A DNA stretch of 64,000 nucleotides from Bacillota bacterium (GCA_023410475.1 JAEYPS010000010.1:22757-86756); one strand, 5' to 3'; positions 54,129-62,151 are shown, numbered from the stretch's first letter. The notes: generated by a model not told the origin, from the letters alone. Made by a program: numbers and translations.

Positions 54129-55034
54129 TTAATAATTTGTTATCAACAACTCACTGATATTTCCGCGATTTTCTCCGTTACAGTTAATCATGCGTTTTGC
54201 ATCAATACGCTTGATATAGTATTCTTTATAGAGATCATCAAAAAAATTATCCTCATGATTTGTGTTTTTTGGGTCAGAATTACTAATGATTACTTTTGCA
54301 CCAATTAAATTGATTGCATTAACAAACTTACTTAGCCGTATTTGTTCATTGTCATCAAAACTATTTTTTGTATATGAAGTAAACATAGATGTCTCATTAA
54401 GTGGGCGGTAAGGAGGATCAATGTAAACGAATGTTTTATCGTCAATAAAATCTAAACATTTGCTAAAATCAACGCACTTAATCTCTACATTTTTTAATGC
54501 TTTGCTAACGGAAGTTAAATTGGCTGTATCACAAATAACTGGTTGTTTATAACGTCCTATTGGAACATTAAAATGTCCCTGTCTGTTGACACGATATAAA
54601 CCGTTAAAGCATGTCCTGTTTAAGAAAATGAATAAAGAAGCTTTTATAAGATCAATTTCAATACTCTCTTTTAACTTAAATTTATTGAAGAGGTCTCGCT
54701 TTTCATAATAATACAACTCTCGCTGCTGTTTGCTTATTGCCCAATATTCGTCTTGCATTTGTTGCAATAGAACTAATAGCTCGTGTGTATTATCTTTTAC
54801 TTGAATATAGGTGTTTATTAGTTCAGAATTGATATCATTGATTAAAATTTTGTCCATATCAAATTTAGATAGAACATCAAAAAGAACAGCGCCTCCTCCT
54901 ACAAAAGGTTCACAGTAGCGTTTTATAGAAAGATCATGGCTCATCGGATATCGTTTCTGCAAGTTGCATAATAACTGGCTTTTACCACCAGCCCATTTTA
55001 AATATGGCTTAACTAAGAGGTTTCCTTTATCCAT
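54129..55034 (-). CDS. Dam-family (D12 class) DNA adenine methylase
   Basis: 301 residues. VKPYLKWAGGKSQLL (motif X), RYCEPFVGGGAVLFDVL (motif I) and TFVYIDPPYRPL (motif IV, DPPY) define the alpha-type N6-adenine methylases related to Dam and DpnM. GATC is the usual target of close relatives, but the specificity here is not known. The ATG overlaps the stop of the HTH regulator by one base, with AAAGGTGA upstream. The gene uses AT-rich codons unlike the flanking chromosomal genes. Confidence 0.93.
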   Translation of the reverse strand: MDKGNLLVKPYLKWAGGKSQLLCNLQKRYPMSHDLSIKRYCEPFVGGGAVLFDVLSKFDMDKILINDINSELINTYIQVKDNTHELLVLLQQMQDEYWAISKQQRELYYYEKRDLFNKFKLKESIEIDLIKASLFIFLNRTCFNGLYRVNRQGHFNVPIGRYKQPVICDTANLTSVSKALKNVEIKCVDFSKCLDFIDDKTFVYIDPPYRPLNETSMFTSYTKNSFDDNEQIRLSKFVNAINLIGAKVIISNSDPKNTNHEDNFFDDLYKEYYIKRIDAKRMINCNGENRGNISELLITNY

Positions 55035-55267
55035 TACAAGTCACCTTTTTTGCTATATTCATCAGATATAAAAAGACAATATGTTTCAATTTCAAGAGCA
55101 TCTGCAATACGTTGAATGTTTTCAAGAGATATGCTTCTTCTAAACGTCTCGATTCCGCTAATATATGTTCTATGCAAACCGCATTTTTCAGCGAAGGCTT
55201 CCTGAGACAAACCCAGCTGTAATCGATATTTTCGAAGGTTTTTGCCAAACACAGTAACAATATCCAT
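55034..55267 (-). CDS. XRE-family HTH regulator (C-protein-like)
   Basis: 77 residues from ATG 55267, with AGGAG 9 nt upstream. FGKNLRKYRLQLGLSQEAFA, HRTYISGIETFRRSISLENI and QRIADALEIE form the helix-turn-helix of controller proteins that time restriction after methylation. It is the first gene of the island and is translationally coupled to the adenine methylase. A palindrome AGACA-AT-A-TGTCT type site lies ~42 bp upstream, as expected for autoregulation. Confidence 0.9.
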   Translation of the reverse strand: MDIVTVFGKNLRKYRLQLGLSQEAFAEKCGLHRTYISGIETFRRSISLENIQRIADALEIETYCLFISDEYSKKGDL

Positions 55268-55308
55268 AAATCTATTCTCCTGATGATATTTAAAGTGTCT
55301 AAAAATGC

Positions 55309-55321
55309 AGACAATATGTCT
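55309..55321. promoter_or_regulatory. Palindromic operator upstream of the HTH regulator
   Basis: AGACAATATGTCT is a perfect 13-bp palindrome (arms AGACA/TGTCT). A partial second half-site (GTGTCTA) lies ~20 bp nearer the gene at 55295-55301. Paired sites are typical of C-protein boxes. Confidence 0.5.
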
Positions 55322-55430
55322 ACATACAATAAGTAACAAGGGATAATAAGATTTATATTGAAACTAACTACTCCCGCATATTATTATCAACATAACAATG
55401 AAGAAACGAAGTTGCGCTATAGAGGGAAAC

Positions 55431-56105
55431 ATGACAAGAAGCGAATTTGAAACTATCAAAAACTATATGCATGAGTGCCTGAGCGACAGCTCGCACGACT
55501 CCGAGCATGTAATGAGGGTGCTGTACATAGCGCTGAAGCTCGCGGCAAAGCAGAGCAATGTCGATTACGATATCCTTATTGCGGCGTGCCTGCTGCACGA
55601 CATCGGGCGCAAAGCGGAATTTCGCGACCCCAATGTGTCTCATGCCGACGAGGGGGCGAGGATGGCAGAAACGTTCCTTAAGGGAATGGGATGGGACGCG
55701 AAAAGGGCAAAGCATGTGAACGACTGCGTAAGGACGCACAGGTTCAGAAGCGGCGACGCTCCGCAAAGCACAGAAGCGAAGATACTGTTCGACGCCGACA
55801 AGCTCGACGTTTCCGGCGCTCTAGGCATCGCGCGCACGCTGCTTTATAAAGGATATGTGGGGCAGCCGCTTTATACCGTAAGCAAGGGCGGGATATGCCC
55901 GGGCGAGGACAAGGATTCTCCCGCGTCTTTCTATAAGGAATATAACTTCAAGCTTAAAAACATAGAGTCAAAGCTCTATACCGAGGAAGCGAAAAATATC
56001 GCCCGCGAGAGAGCGGCCATCTCCTCTATGTTTTTTGAACACCTTGCGGAAGAAGTGGACAGCGCTTACGCCGCGAGGACGATGCTGGAGGATCATCTTA
56101 AGTAA
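55431..56105 (+). CDS. HD domain phosphohydrolase
   Basis: 224 residues. The metal-binding HD motifs are H in HDSEHVMRVLYIAL, HD in ACLLHDIGRKAEF, and later NDCVRTHRFR and ILFDADKLDVSGALGIART, which together match the YedJ/YpgQ-like group of small HD hydrolases acting on nucleotides or phosphoesters. ATG 55431 is chosen because GAGGG lies 4-5 nt before it; an upstream in-frame ATG at 55398 has no site. It is the first normal-composition gene after the methylase island. Single gene. Confidence 0.85.
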   Translation: MTRSEFETIKNYMHECLSDSSHDSEHVMRVLYIALKLAAKQSNVDYDILIAACLLHDIGRKAEFRDPNVSHADEGARMAETFLKGMGWDAKRAKHVNDCVRTHRFRSGDAPQSTEAKILFDADKLDVSGALGIARTLLYKGYVGQPLYTVSKGGICPGEDKDSPASFYKEYNFKLKNIESKLYTEEAKNIARERAAISSMFFEHLAEEVDSAYAARTMLEDHLK

Positions 56106-56189
56106 AAGAGCGCTGCCGCAACAACAATATGTTGAAACGTCGCGCTTTATCATATTATAATCAACAAAACAGTATTAAGGATGTATGAT

Positions 56190-57365
56190 ATGGAGTTCGC
56201 AAAAAGGCTTGAAGGCGTTACAGGAAGCGCCATAAGACAGATATTCGCGCTGCTGGCGCAGCCCGGCATGATATCGTTCGCGGGAGGCAACCCCGCGCCC
56301 GAGAGTTTCCCGAGCGACGACGTAGCGGCGCTGGCGGCCGAGATAATTCGCGAGGGCGGCAGCCACGTCTTGCAGTACGGAGGCACGCCGGGTATAGGAA
56401 GCCTTAAAAACACCGTCATAGAAATGATGAGAAAGCGCGGCATAGATGCGCCGCCCGATGAGGTCATCATAACTTCCGGCTCGACGCAGGGCATAGGCCT
56501 TGCCGCGAAGACGCTGTTGAACCCCGGAGAGGTCATACTCGCCGAGTCGCCGACGTTCATAGGCGCCATACAGACGTTCCTTACATACGAGGCCGACCTT
56601 CGGGGCGTAGAGATGGACGAGAACGGAATGATAATTGAAGACCTTGAGGAGAAGATAAAGAAGCATAAGCCCAAGTTCGTATACACGATTCCCACGTTCC
56701 AGAACCCGACGGGAAAGACGCTGTCTTTGGACAGGCGAATAAAAATGCTCGAAGTGTGCGAAAAGCACGGCGTGCTTATACTCGAGGACGACCCGTACTG
56801 TGATTTGAGGTATTCGGGTGAGGCCGTACCTCCCATAAAGCATTTCGATAAAAACAATACCGTTATCTATCTCATGAGCTTTTCGAAGATTATATCGCCG
56901 GGCCTTAGGGTAGGGGCGGCGATAGCCGACAGCCGCATAATAGAGAAGTATAACATAGCGAAACAGGGAGAAGATCTGCACACGTCTAACCTTTCCCAGG
57001 AAATAGTTAACGCGTATGTAAATTCGGGAAAACTTGAGCAGCATATCGCCGATATATGCGACAGCTATGGTAAAAAGCGCGACGCTATGCTTAAAAAGCT
57101 TGAAAGCTTTCCGAAGGGCATAACGTACGCCAAGCCTGACGGAGGGCTGTTTGTATGGGCACAGCTGCCGGGGGGCATGGACGCCGCGGCGCTGTTTAAG
57201 CAGTGCGTCGACGCGGGGGTCGCGTTCGTGCCGGGAACACATTTCTTCCCGGAGGGAGGCCACGTAAATACAATGCGCCTTAATTTCTCTATGCCCTCTC
57301 TCGAGCAGATAGACAAGGGAATGGACATTTTGAGGGGTGTTATCGAGAAGAACATGCAGTCATGA
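56190..57365 (+). CDS. PLP-dependent aminotransferase (class I/II, 2-aminoadipate type)
   Basis: About 391 residues. The fold type I signature is clear: FAGGNPAPESFPSDDVAALA, LQYGGTPGIGSLKNTVIEMM, YTIPTFQNPTGKTLSLDRR, LEDDPYCDLRYSG and the PLP lysine in MSFSKIISPGLRVG. It resembles LysN/MocR-type aminotransferases without the DNA-binding domain, with 2-aminoadipate or branched/aromatic amino acids as usual substrates. ATG 56190 is preferred over 56181 because AAGG is 9 nt upstream of it. It overlaps the next gene by 4 nt. Confidence 0.92.
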   Translation: MEFAKRLEGVTGSAIRQIFALLAQPGMISFAGGNPAPESFPSDDVAALAAEIIREGGSHVLQYGGTPGIGSLKNTVIEMMRKRGIDAPPDEVIITSGSTQGIGLAAKTLLNPGEVILAESPTFIGAIQTFLTYEADLRGVEMDENGMIIEDLEEKIKKHKPKFVYTIPTFQNPTGKTLSLDRRIKMLEVCEKHGVLILEDDPYCDLRYSGEAVPPIKHFDKNNTVIYLMSFSKIISPGLRVGAAIADSRIIEKYNIAKQGEDLHTSNLSQEIVNAYVNSGKLEQHIADICDSYGKKRDAMLKKLESFPKGITYAKPDGGLFVWAQLPGGMDAAALFKQCVDAGVAFVPGTHFFPEGGHVNTMRLNFSMPSLEQIDKGMDILRGVIEKNMQS

Positions 57366-57955
57366 AAAAGCAGCTTTGCGAAATGACGAACGAGGAACTT
57401 TGGCAGCTGTTCCCGATAATACTTAAGGAGCATGACCCGCAGTGGGAACAGCGTTACCGCACCCAGAGCGCCGGTATCGTAAAGGCCGTCGGCAAAGAGA
57501 ACGCCGCGAGGATAAGCCATATAGGCAGCACGGCCGTTCCGGGGCTTTTGGCTAAGCCTACGATCGATATACTGCTCGAGGTAAAGGAAGGCTGCAATAC
57601 GGACAAGCTGAAAAGCGCGCTTGTTTCGGCAGGGTACATATTTACAGCGCAGCCTGGCAACCCCGCTCCGCATATGATGTTTTTGAAGGGCTACACTCCG
57701 GAAGGGTTTGCGGGGCAGGCGTTCCACGTGCATGTGAGATACTCGGGCGACTGGCCCGAGCTGTATTTCAGGGACTACCTTAAAGAGCACAAGAACGCCG
57801 CGGAGGAATACGGCGCTCTTAAGAGAAAGCTGCTTGAAGAGTATAAGCACGACCGCGACGGGTATACGGAAGCGAAGACGGAGTTTATAGAGAAGTATAC
57901 GGCTATTGCGCGGGAGGAGTATGGGGGCAGGTATGAGCCCGTACAAAAAGGATAA
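57362..57955 (+). CDS. GrpB/UPF0157 family protein
   Basis: 197 residues. HIGSTAVPGLLAKPTIDILL is the family hallmark and belongs to the nucleotidyltransferase superfamily (G-S then D-x-D-like). FHVHVRYSGDWPELYFRDYL and KHKNAAEEYGALKRKLLEEY follow the same family. Its substrate is unknown. An ATGA overlap with the aminotransferase gene indicates coupling, and the N-terminal ~25 residues (LCEMTNEELWQLFPIILKEH) are typical. Confidence 0.9.
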   Translation: MKKQLCEMTNEELWQLFPIILKEHDPQWEQRYRTQSAGIVKAVGKENAARISHIGSTAVPGLLAKPTIDILLEVKEGCNTDKLKSALVSAGYIFTAQPGNPAPHMMFLKGYTPEGFAGQAFHVHVRYSGDWPELYFRDYLKEHKNAAEEYGALKRKLLEEYKHDRDGYTEAKTEFIEKYTAIAREEYGGRYEPVQKG

Positions 57956-57968
57956 CCGAGATTCTTAA

Positions 57969-57996
57969 CGGGAGGGCACAGGAGCCCTCCCCTGCG
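57969..57996. repeat. GC-rich dispersed hairpin repeat, second copy
   Basis: GGGAGGGCACAGGAGCCCTCCCCTGCG has the same plan as 30298-30324 (GGG arm, CACAG-containing loop, CCC arm, then CTNCG). It lies in the gap after the GrpB gene, which runs on to a TTCAGGATGACAG repeat end at 58050. Confidence 0.4.
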
Positions 57997-58050
57997 ATAT
58001 ACGGACGGAGTATCCCGGTATATATGTGAGCCTGCGCCTCCAACGGGTCT

Positions 58051-58953
58051 TCAGGATGACAGCGTACGCTGCGGCTCTACGTGTACGTTGACTTCATACA
58101 CGTCGTCTATCGCTTGGATGATATGACCGCGCGCCGTTTCGGCGATGTCGTGGCCGGCCTCTACGGTTATGCCCGAGCAGACTTCTATCTCGATGTCGAC
58201 ATGCAGCCTCTGCCCGAGGTAGCGCGCTTTGAGCGCCGGCACAGAGAGTATGCCCTCAATACAAAGCGCCGCTTCTTTTATGGAATCGAGCTTGCCGTCG
58301 TGCGGAGAGGCGTCCATGAGGTTTTTAACGGACATCTTCAAAATGTCGTACGCTATCTTGAATATGAAGCAAGCGACAACGGCGCCCGCGATGGGGTCGA
58401 GGTATTCGAGAAAACCTATTCCAAACCACCTTCCCGCCATGCTGCCAAGAATGCCGATGAAGCTTCCTATAGAAGAAAACGCGTCTGAGCGGTGATGCCA
58501 CGCGTCGGCCATCATAGACTCGCTGCCAATGCTCTTCCCCGCGGCATATGTCACGCGATACATGATCTCCTTTACCGCGACCGACATCACCGCGGCGCCG
58601 AGCGCGAGGAAATTTGGCGTTGTAAAAGAATGCGTGATTATCGACTCTACGATTCCCTGTATTATCATTATAGCCGCGAACACGAGCACTACGCCCACAA
58701 ACGCCGCTGTTATAGACTCTACTCTGCCATGTCCGTAAGGGTGCTCCTTGTCTACAGGCTTTTTTGCAATCTTAAGCCCTACAAGCACGACCGTTGTCGC
58801 GATTATGTCAGACGCGGAATGGAGCGCGTCGGAGACCATCGCCTTGCTATTGCCGATAAGCCCCGCCGCGAGCTTCAGCGCGCTCAGCAGCACGTTGCCT
58901 ATTATGCAACCTATAGTTACCCTCTCGCCGCGGCTGTAATCTACTTCTTTCAT
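58051..58953 (-). CDS. Cation diffusion facilitator (CzcD-like) transporter
   Basis: 300 residues with six helices. VSDALHSASDIIATTVVLVG (helix 2, D-x-x-x-D) and MADAWHHRSDAFSSIGSFIG (helix 5, H-x-x-x-D) form the metal site; a C-terminal cytoplasmic domain of ~90 residues ends HVEPQRTLSS. It exports divalent metals by proton exchange. A NiCo-like riboswitch in its leader points to Co2+ and Ni2+ as inducers. The final codons and stop fall in a dispersed repeat (TGTCATCCTGAAGA on the minus strand). Confidence 0.94.
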   Translation of the reverse strand: MKEVDYSRGERVTIGCIIGNVLLSALKLAAGLIGNSKAMVSDALHSASDIIATTVVLVGLKIAKKPVDKEHPYGHGRVESITAAFVGVVLVFAAIMIIQGIVESIITHSFTTPNFLALGAAVMSVAVKEIMYRVTYAAGKSIGSESMMADAWHHRSDAFSSIGSFIGILGSMAGRWFGIGFLEYLDPIAGAVVACFIFKIAYDILKMSVKNLMDASPHDGKLDSIKEAALCIEGILSVPALKARYLGQRLHVDIEIEVCSGITVEAGHDIAETARGHIIQAIDDVYEVNVHVEPQRTLSS

Positions 58954-58998
58954 CGGTGACCTCCGTTTATTATTTCAGAGAGTCATCATTTTGCGGAT

Positions 58999-59112
58999 AA
59001 AAAAACACATCCGTAAAACACTTAACTGTCCCACAGATGTGACTTGAACGATCTGCTGCCGTTTCCGGCCCGGCCCCATGAACTTAGCGTTCATCGCCTG
59101 CTCAGTTTGTAC
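58999..59112 (-). promoter_or_regulatory. NiCo (czcD-type) riboswitch with terminator
   Basis: On the minus strand AACTGAGCAGGCGATGAACG, then GGGGCCGGGCCG, a CAGAT/ATCTG stem and GTGGGACAGTT match the conserved modules of the Co2+/Ni2+-sensing czcD riboswitch; AACTG and CAGTT form P1. The terminator CACATCTGT (59041-59033) with ACGGATGTG (59014-59006), followed by seven T, uses the 3' half of the last aptamer stem. Metal binding should therefore block termination and turn the transporter on. Confidence 0.85.
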
Positions 59113-59190
59113 TGTAGATTTATGTGCAGTGCAAAATGATATGCTTGATTTTAATATATGCGGCAAAGGTTGTCAAGTTTACTAAACCCG

Positions 59191-60432
59191 TCATAAAACA
59201 AGCCCGCAGTATTTTTGCTTCATCTTAAGTATGCGACGTACGCTCTGCTCAAGGCGCTCGCGAGGTATCTTCCCCTGCTGTACCGCTTTATAAAGAGAAC
59301 TGAGCACCTGTTTTTTAAGGTTGTTGTAGCTTTTTTTTCCGCCTATAAGCACGACATCGCCTCCCGCGAGTATGTGAAGCACTGCGCCCTCGCCCGCTGA
59401 ATAGTGCTTTCTGAGGCCCTGCATGCGAAGGTCGTCAGAGAAGACGACACCCTCAAACCCCATCTGCTCGCGAAGTATCTTAGTTATTATTGTCGGCGAT
59501 ATAGAGGTTATATACTCCGAATCGACGCGTGGGTACGAAAGATGCGCCACGAGCATAGCGTCCACGCCTTCGTCTATGGCAGCCTGAAAGGGCACGAGAG
59601 AGTAGCTCTGCATATCCTCGAGCGTCGCCTTGATGACGGGCAGCGTCTTGTGAGAATCGGAAGCCGTGTCTCCGTGGCCGGGGAAATGCTTTCCGAGCGC
59701 CGCGATACCGGCGTCGTGAAGGCCCCTTACAGCCTCGGTCACGAGCGGGACAACCTTCTCGGGTTTTGTGCCGAACATGCGGTTGCCGAGAAACGTCGAG
59801 GAAGGATTGCGCGCTATGTCGAGCACGGGCGCGAAGTTTATATTAAAACCGGTGTCGACGAGCTTCTCTCCTATTCTCTTATACTGTTCGTATACGCGGT
59901 TTGGGTCTCCTGTCTGTCCGAGCTTTTGAGCTGAGTTAAGCGAAGGCTTCCACTGGCCAACGAAGCGTGTTACGCTGCCGCCCTCGAGGTCTATACCCAT
60001 GAGAAGAGGAATATCGCTTTTGTTATGAGAATTCACCTTTTTTATGAGGCTCTTTGTCTGCGAAAACGTGTCGGTGTTCCAACCGAACAGCAGCACGCTG
60101 CCGACAGAGTACTCCTGCATCAGCTTTCTGCTCTCTGAGTCCATGTCGCCGGTGCCCTCAAAGCCTATCATTACAACTTGGCCGACGAGCTCTTTATCGC
60201 TCATCTTTGAGATAAGATCGTCCAGCGGATCTACCGTGGGCACGGGCGTCGGCGAAGGCGTGGGGGATACTGTGGGCGAAGGGGTGGCGGTCTGCTCCGG
60301 CGTCGCGGACACGGCGGGCGCGCTTGAGTTGTAGGTGACGGTGATGCTGCCCTCGTCACCGCAGGCGGAAACAAGCATCATCGCCGATAATATAATCAAT
60401 AAAAGCTTATCTTTTTTCGTAGACAAACCCAT
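59191..60432 (-). CDS. GH3 beta-N-acetylhexosaminidase-like lipoprotein
   Basis: 413 residues. The signal peptide has a lipobox (LVSACG), then a Pro/Thr/Ser linker (SPTPSPTPVPTVDP) and a GH3 catalytic domain: VGQVVMIGFEG, LLMGIDLEGGSVTRF, the His-Asp general acid/base motif GKHFPGHGDTASDSHKTLP, and the nucleophile in GVVFSDDLRMQGL. This is the NagZ type, which in Gram-positives acts outside the cell on peptidoglycan fragments. The C-terminus (KIPRERLEQSVRRILKMKQK) is standard, so the enzyme looks complete. Confidence 0.92.
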   Translation of the reverse strand: MGLSTKKDKLLLIILSAMMLVSACGDEGSITVTYNSSAPAVSATPEQTATPSPTVSPTPSPTPVPTVDPLDDLISKMSDKELVGQVVMIGFEGTGDMDSESRKLMQEYSVGSVLLFGWNTDTFSQTKSLIKKVNSHNKSDIPLLMGIDLEGGSVTRFVGQWKPSLNSAQKLGQTGDPNRVYEQYKRIGEKLVDTGFNINFAPVLDIARNPSSTFLGNRMFGTKPEKVVPLVTEAVRGLHDAGIAALGKHFPGHGDTASDSHKTLPVIKATLEDMQSYSLVPFQAAIDEGVDAMLVAHLSYPRVDSEYITSISPTIITKILREQMGFEGVVFSDDLRMQGLRKHYSAGEGAVLHILAGGDVVLIGGKKSYNNLKKQVLSSLYKAVQQGKIPRERLEQSVRRILKMKQKYCGLVL

Positions 60433-60525
60433 ACCCCTGAATTACGTAGTGCTTAAAGTATAGTATAGTGCAAAAAGCGATGTCAAGCACGGCAAACTAT
60501 GGCAAAATGATTGTTGTGAGCGGCC

Positions 60526-60554
60526 GTGTCATAAGGGCAATACTGTGGTATAAT
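60526..60554 (+). promoter_or_regulatory. Promoter of the acidic EF-hand gene
   Basis: GTGTCA (60526-60531), 17-bp spacer, TATAAT (60549-60554), about 65 bp before the ATG at 60621. Confidence 0.55.
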
Positions 60555-60620
60555 TATATTGAACTTATAAACAAGCATTTCAATGTAGGCATCTGCAACA
60601 AATCAAAAAAGGAGCGCGTT

Positions 60621-60833
60621 ATGGACGGGATATTCGGCGGGTTGTTTGATATCGATAACAGTGGTGACCTTGATATCAGTGAAAAGGCGATGGAATACGC
60701 GGCGCTCGGAGAGCTTGATGAGCCATACGGGGACGAATTCGGCGACGATTATTACGATGACGAAGACGAAGGTTATGCATACGACGAAGAACAAGGCGAT
60801 GATTTTGAATATGAGGACGAATATGTGGATTGA
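60621..60833 (+). CDS. Small acidic protein with one EF-hand loop
   Basis: 70 residues, start fixed by AAAGGAGCG 6-8 nt upstream. Residues 10-21 read DIDNSGDLDISE, a canonical 12-residue EF-hand loop (D1, D3, S5, D7, D9 and E12, with G6 and L8). The rest, from residue 33, is a very acidic, Tyr-rich tail (EPYGDEFGDDYYDDEDEGYA and following) with almost no basic residues. There is no signal peptide. Ca2+ binding is predicted from the loop alone; partner and role are unknown. It has its own promoter and terminator. Confidence 0.75.
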   Translation: MDGIFGGLFDIDNSGDLDISEKAMEYAALGELDEPYGDEFGDDYYDDEDEGYAYDEEQGDDFEYEDEYVD

Positions 60834-60854
60834 CGGTTGTATTTTGAGCGTAAC

Positions 60855-60888
60855 GCCCCGGCAGGAGATGTCGGGGCTTGTTTTTTTT
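60855..60888 (+). terminator. Rho-independent terminator
   Basis: GCCCCGGCA...TGTCGGGGC hairpin (60855-60877) followed by TTGTTTTTTTT, ending the acidic-protein transcript. Confidence 0.85.
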
Positions 60889-60928
60889 CTAAAAAGCCGA
60901 GGCTTTTTGTATGTGCATGAAAGCCGTG

Positions 60929-61405
60929 CTAAACGGAAGGCGTTATCCCAAACGGATAAAGCCCCATAGCCGTATCCAGCGTCTCAAAGCCGTATTTCTC
61001 GTATAAACGTTTTCCCGCATCCGTCGTGTGCAGCCATATGCGCTCGCAGCCGCGGCTTTTTGCCTCGTCCAGCAAAATCTTGAGCAGCCGCGCGGCTATA
61101 CCCCTCTTGCGGAAAGCGGGCGCTGTGTACATGTTTGCTATATACGCGCTCTTGCCGACCGGGCACCAGTCGTTGGGGGGCAGCGTAAAAAAGCAGACGC
61201 CGCCCATCGCGGAGAGTTTGCCGCCTTCTTCCGCTATCCACGTAACGAAGCTGCCGTCTTTGATGCCGTTTTCGATATAGGTTTTAGTGTTTTCGAGCAG
61301 ATGCGCCTTGAGCGATCCCGGCAGATCGCCTTGCTCCAAGAGCATTTCCATTCGCATAAGCGCAAGGTTTTCGACGTCCGGCAGCGCCGCTTTTCTGTAT
61401 TCCAT
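60929..61405 (-). CDS. GNAT family N-acetyltransferase
   Basis: 158 residues from ATG 61405, with AAGGAG 7 nt upstream; longer frames lack a site. The acetyl-CoA motif is well kept: AYIANMYTAPAFRKRGIAAR (R-x-x-G-I-A) then LLKILLDEAKSRGCERIWLH and KRLYEKYGFETLDTAMGLYP. The substrate is unknown; MEYRKAALPDVENLALMRME is the usual RimI-like beginning. Divergent from the TetR gene. Confidence 0.9.
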   Translation of the reverse strand: MEYRKAALPDVENLALMRMEMLLEQGDLPGSLKAHLLENTKTYIENGIKDGSFVTWIAEEGGKLSAMGGVCFFTLPPNDWCPVGKSAYIANMYTAPAFRKRGIAARLLKILLDEAKSRGCERIWLHTTDAGKRLYEKYGFETLDTAMGLYPFGITPSV

Positions 61406-61478
61406 ATCATTCTCCTTGTATCTTATTATATCATTCCCGGCGTACTTTAAAGAAGCCCAAAGATATTTGCACGCCCCG

Positions 61479-61530
61479 TTGACAATTTTACCCTTGCGGC
61501 GTATAATCGAATAAATGAACAAAACGTTCG
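61479..61530 (+). promoter_or_regulatory. Consensus promoter with TetR-type operator
   Basis: TTGACA (61479-61484), 17-bp spacer and TATAAT (61502-61507) are a perfect sigma-A promoter. The inverted repeat TGAACAAAACGTTCG (61516-61530) covers the expected start of transcription, a suitable operator for the TetR protein encoded next. Confidence 0.75.
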
Positions 61531-61544
61531 GTTAAGGGGAGCAT

Positions 61545-62126
61545 ATGCGAAGACGCATAGACGATGAGAAGATACTTAAAGCGGCGCTGAAGTGCTTCGC
61601 GGCGTACGGGTATAAGAAAACGACGCTCGAGGACATAGCGGGAGAACTTGGCCTCGGCAGCAGCAGCGTTTACGCCTATACTGAGGGCAAACGGGCGCTG
61701 TATGAAGACGTTGTGAGATATGTGCTGCTAAGATGGCAGGGAAAGGTCAAAGAGGCGGTCGATAAAAAGAAAACTGCGGCGGAGAAGTTCCGGGCGCTGT
61801 GCGAGACGGCGCTGCTGTACCTCACGGAAGACAGGGAATTCTGCGCTCTGCTCAAAAACGACTCCAATATATTCCCGATGTTCCCCGAGTCCGACCCGTA
61901 CGAAGAGATAAACGCCGATTCCGTAGCGATGATAGAAAGAATACTCAACGAGGGGCAGCAAAGCGGCGAATTCAGGAGCATGGACACTGCATCGGTGTCC
62001 GACGTTATATTCTCGATGTACAAGGGATTCATAATACGCGCCTATATAGAGGGCGAGGACAGGTTTATGGAAGAGCACATGTCACAGGCGATAGAGCTTC
62101 TGACACACGGAATACTTTGCAGATAA
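61545..62126 (+). CDS. TetR/AcrR family transcriptional regulator
   Basis: 193 residues, start supported by GGGGAG. The DNA-binding part is DEKILKAALKCFAAYGYKKT, TLEDIAGELGLGSSSVYAYT and EGKRALYEDVVRYVL. The C-terminal domain is helical with no recognised ligand class. The inverted repeat over its own promoter suggests autorepression. A terminator at its 3' end separates it from the SCP2 and M24 genes, which it may still regulate in trans. Confidence 0.92.
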   Translation: MRRRIDDEKILKAALKCFAAYGYKKTTLEDIAGELGLGSSSVYAYTEGKRALYEDVVRYVLLRWQGKVKEAVDKKKTAAEKFRALCETALLYLTEDREFCALLKNDSNIFPMFPESDPYEEINADSVAMIERILNEGQQSGEFRSMDTASVSDVIFSMYKGFIIRAYIEGEDRFMEEHMSQAIELLTHGILCR

Positions 62127-62151
62127 GACGGCGCGCTTGGCCGTCTTTTTT
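62125..62151 (+). terminator. Rho-independent terminator of tetR
   Basis: AAGACGGC (62125-62132) and GCCGTCTT (62140-62147) form an 8-bp stem with a 7-nt loop and a T-run. The hairpin begins inside the stop codon. Confidence 0.85.
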
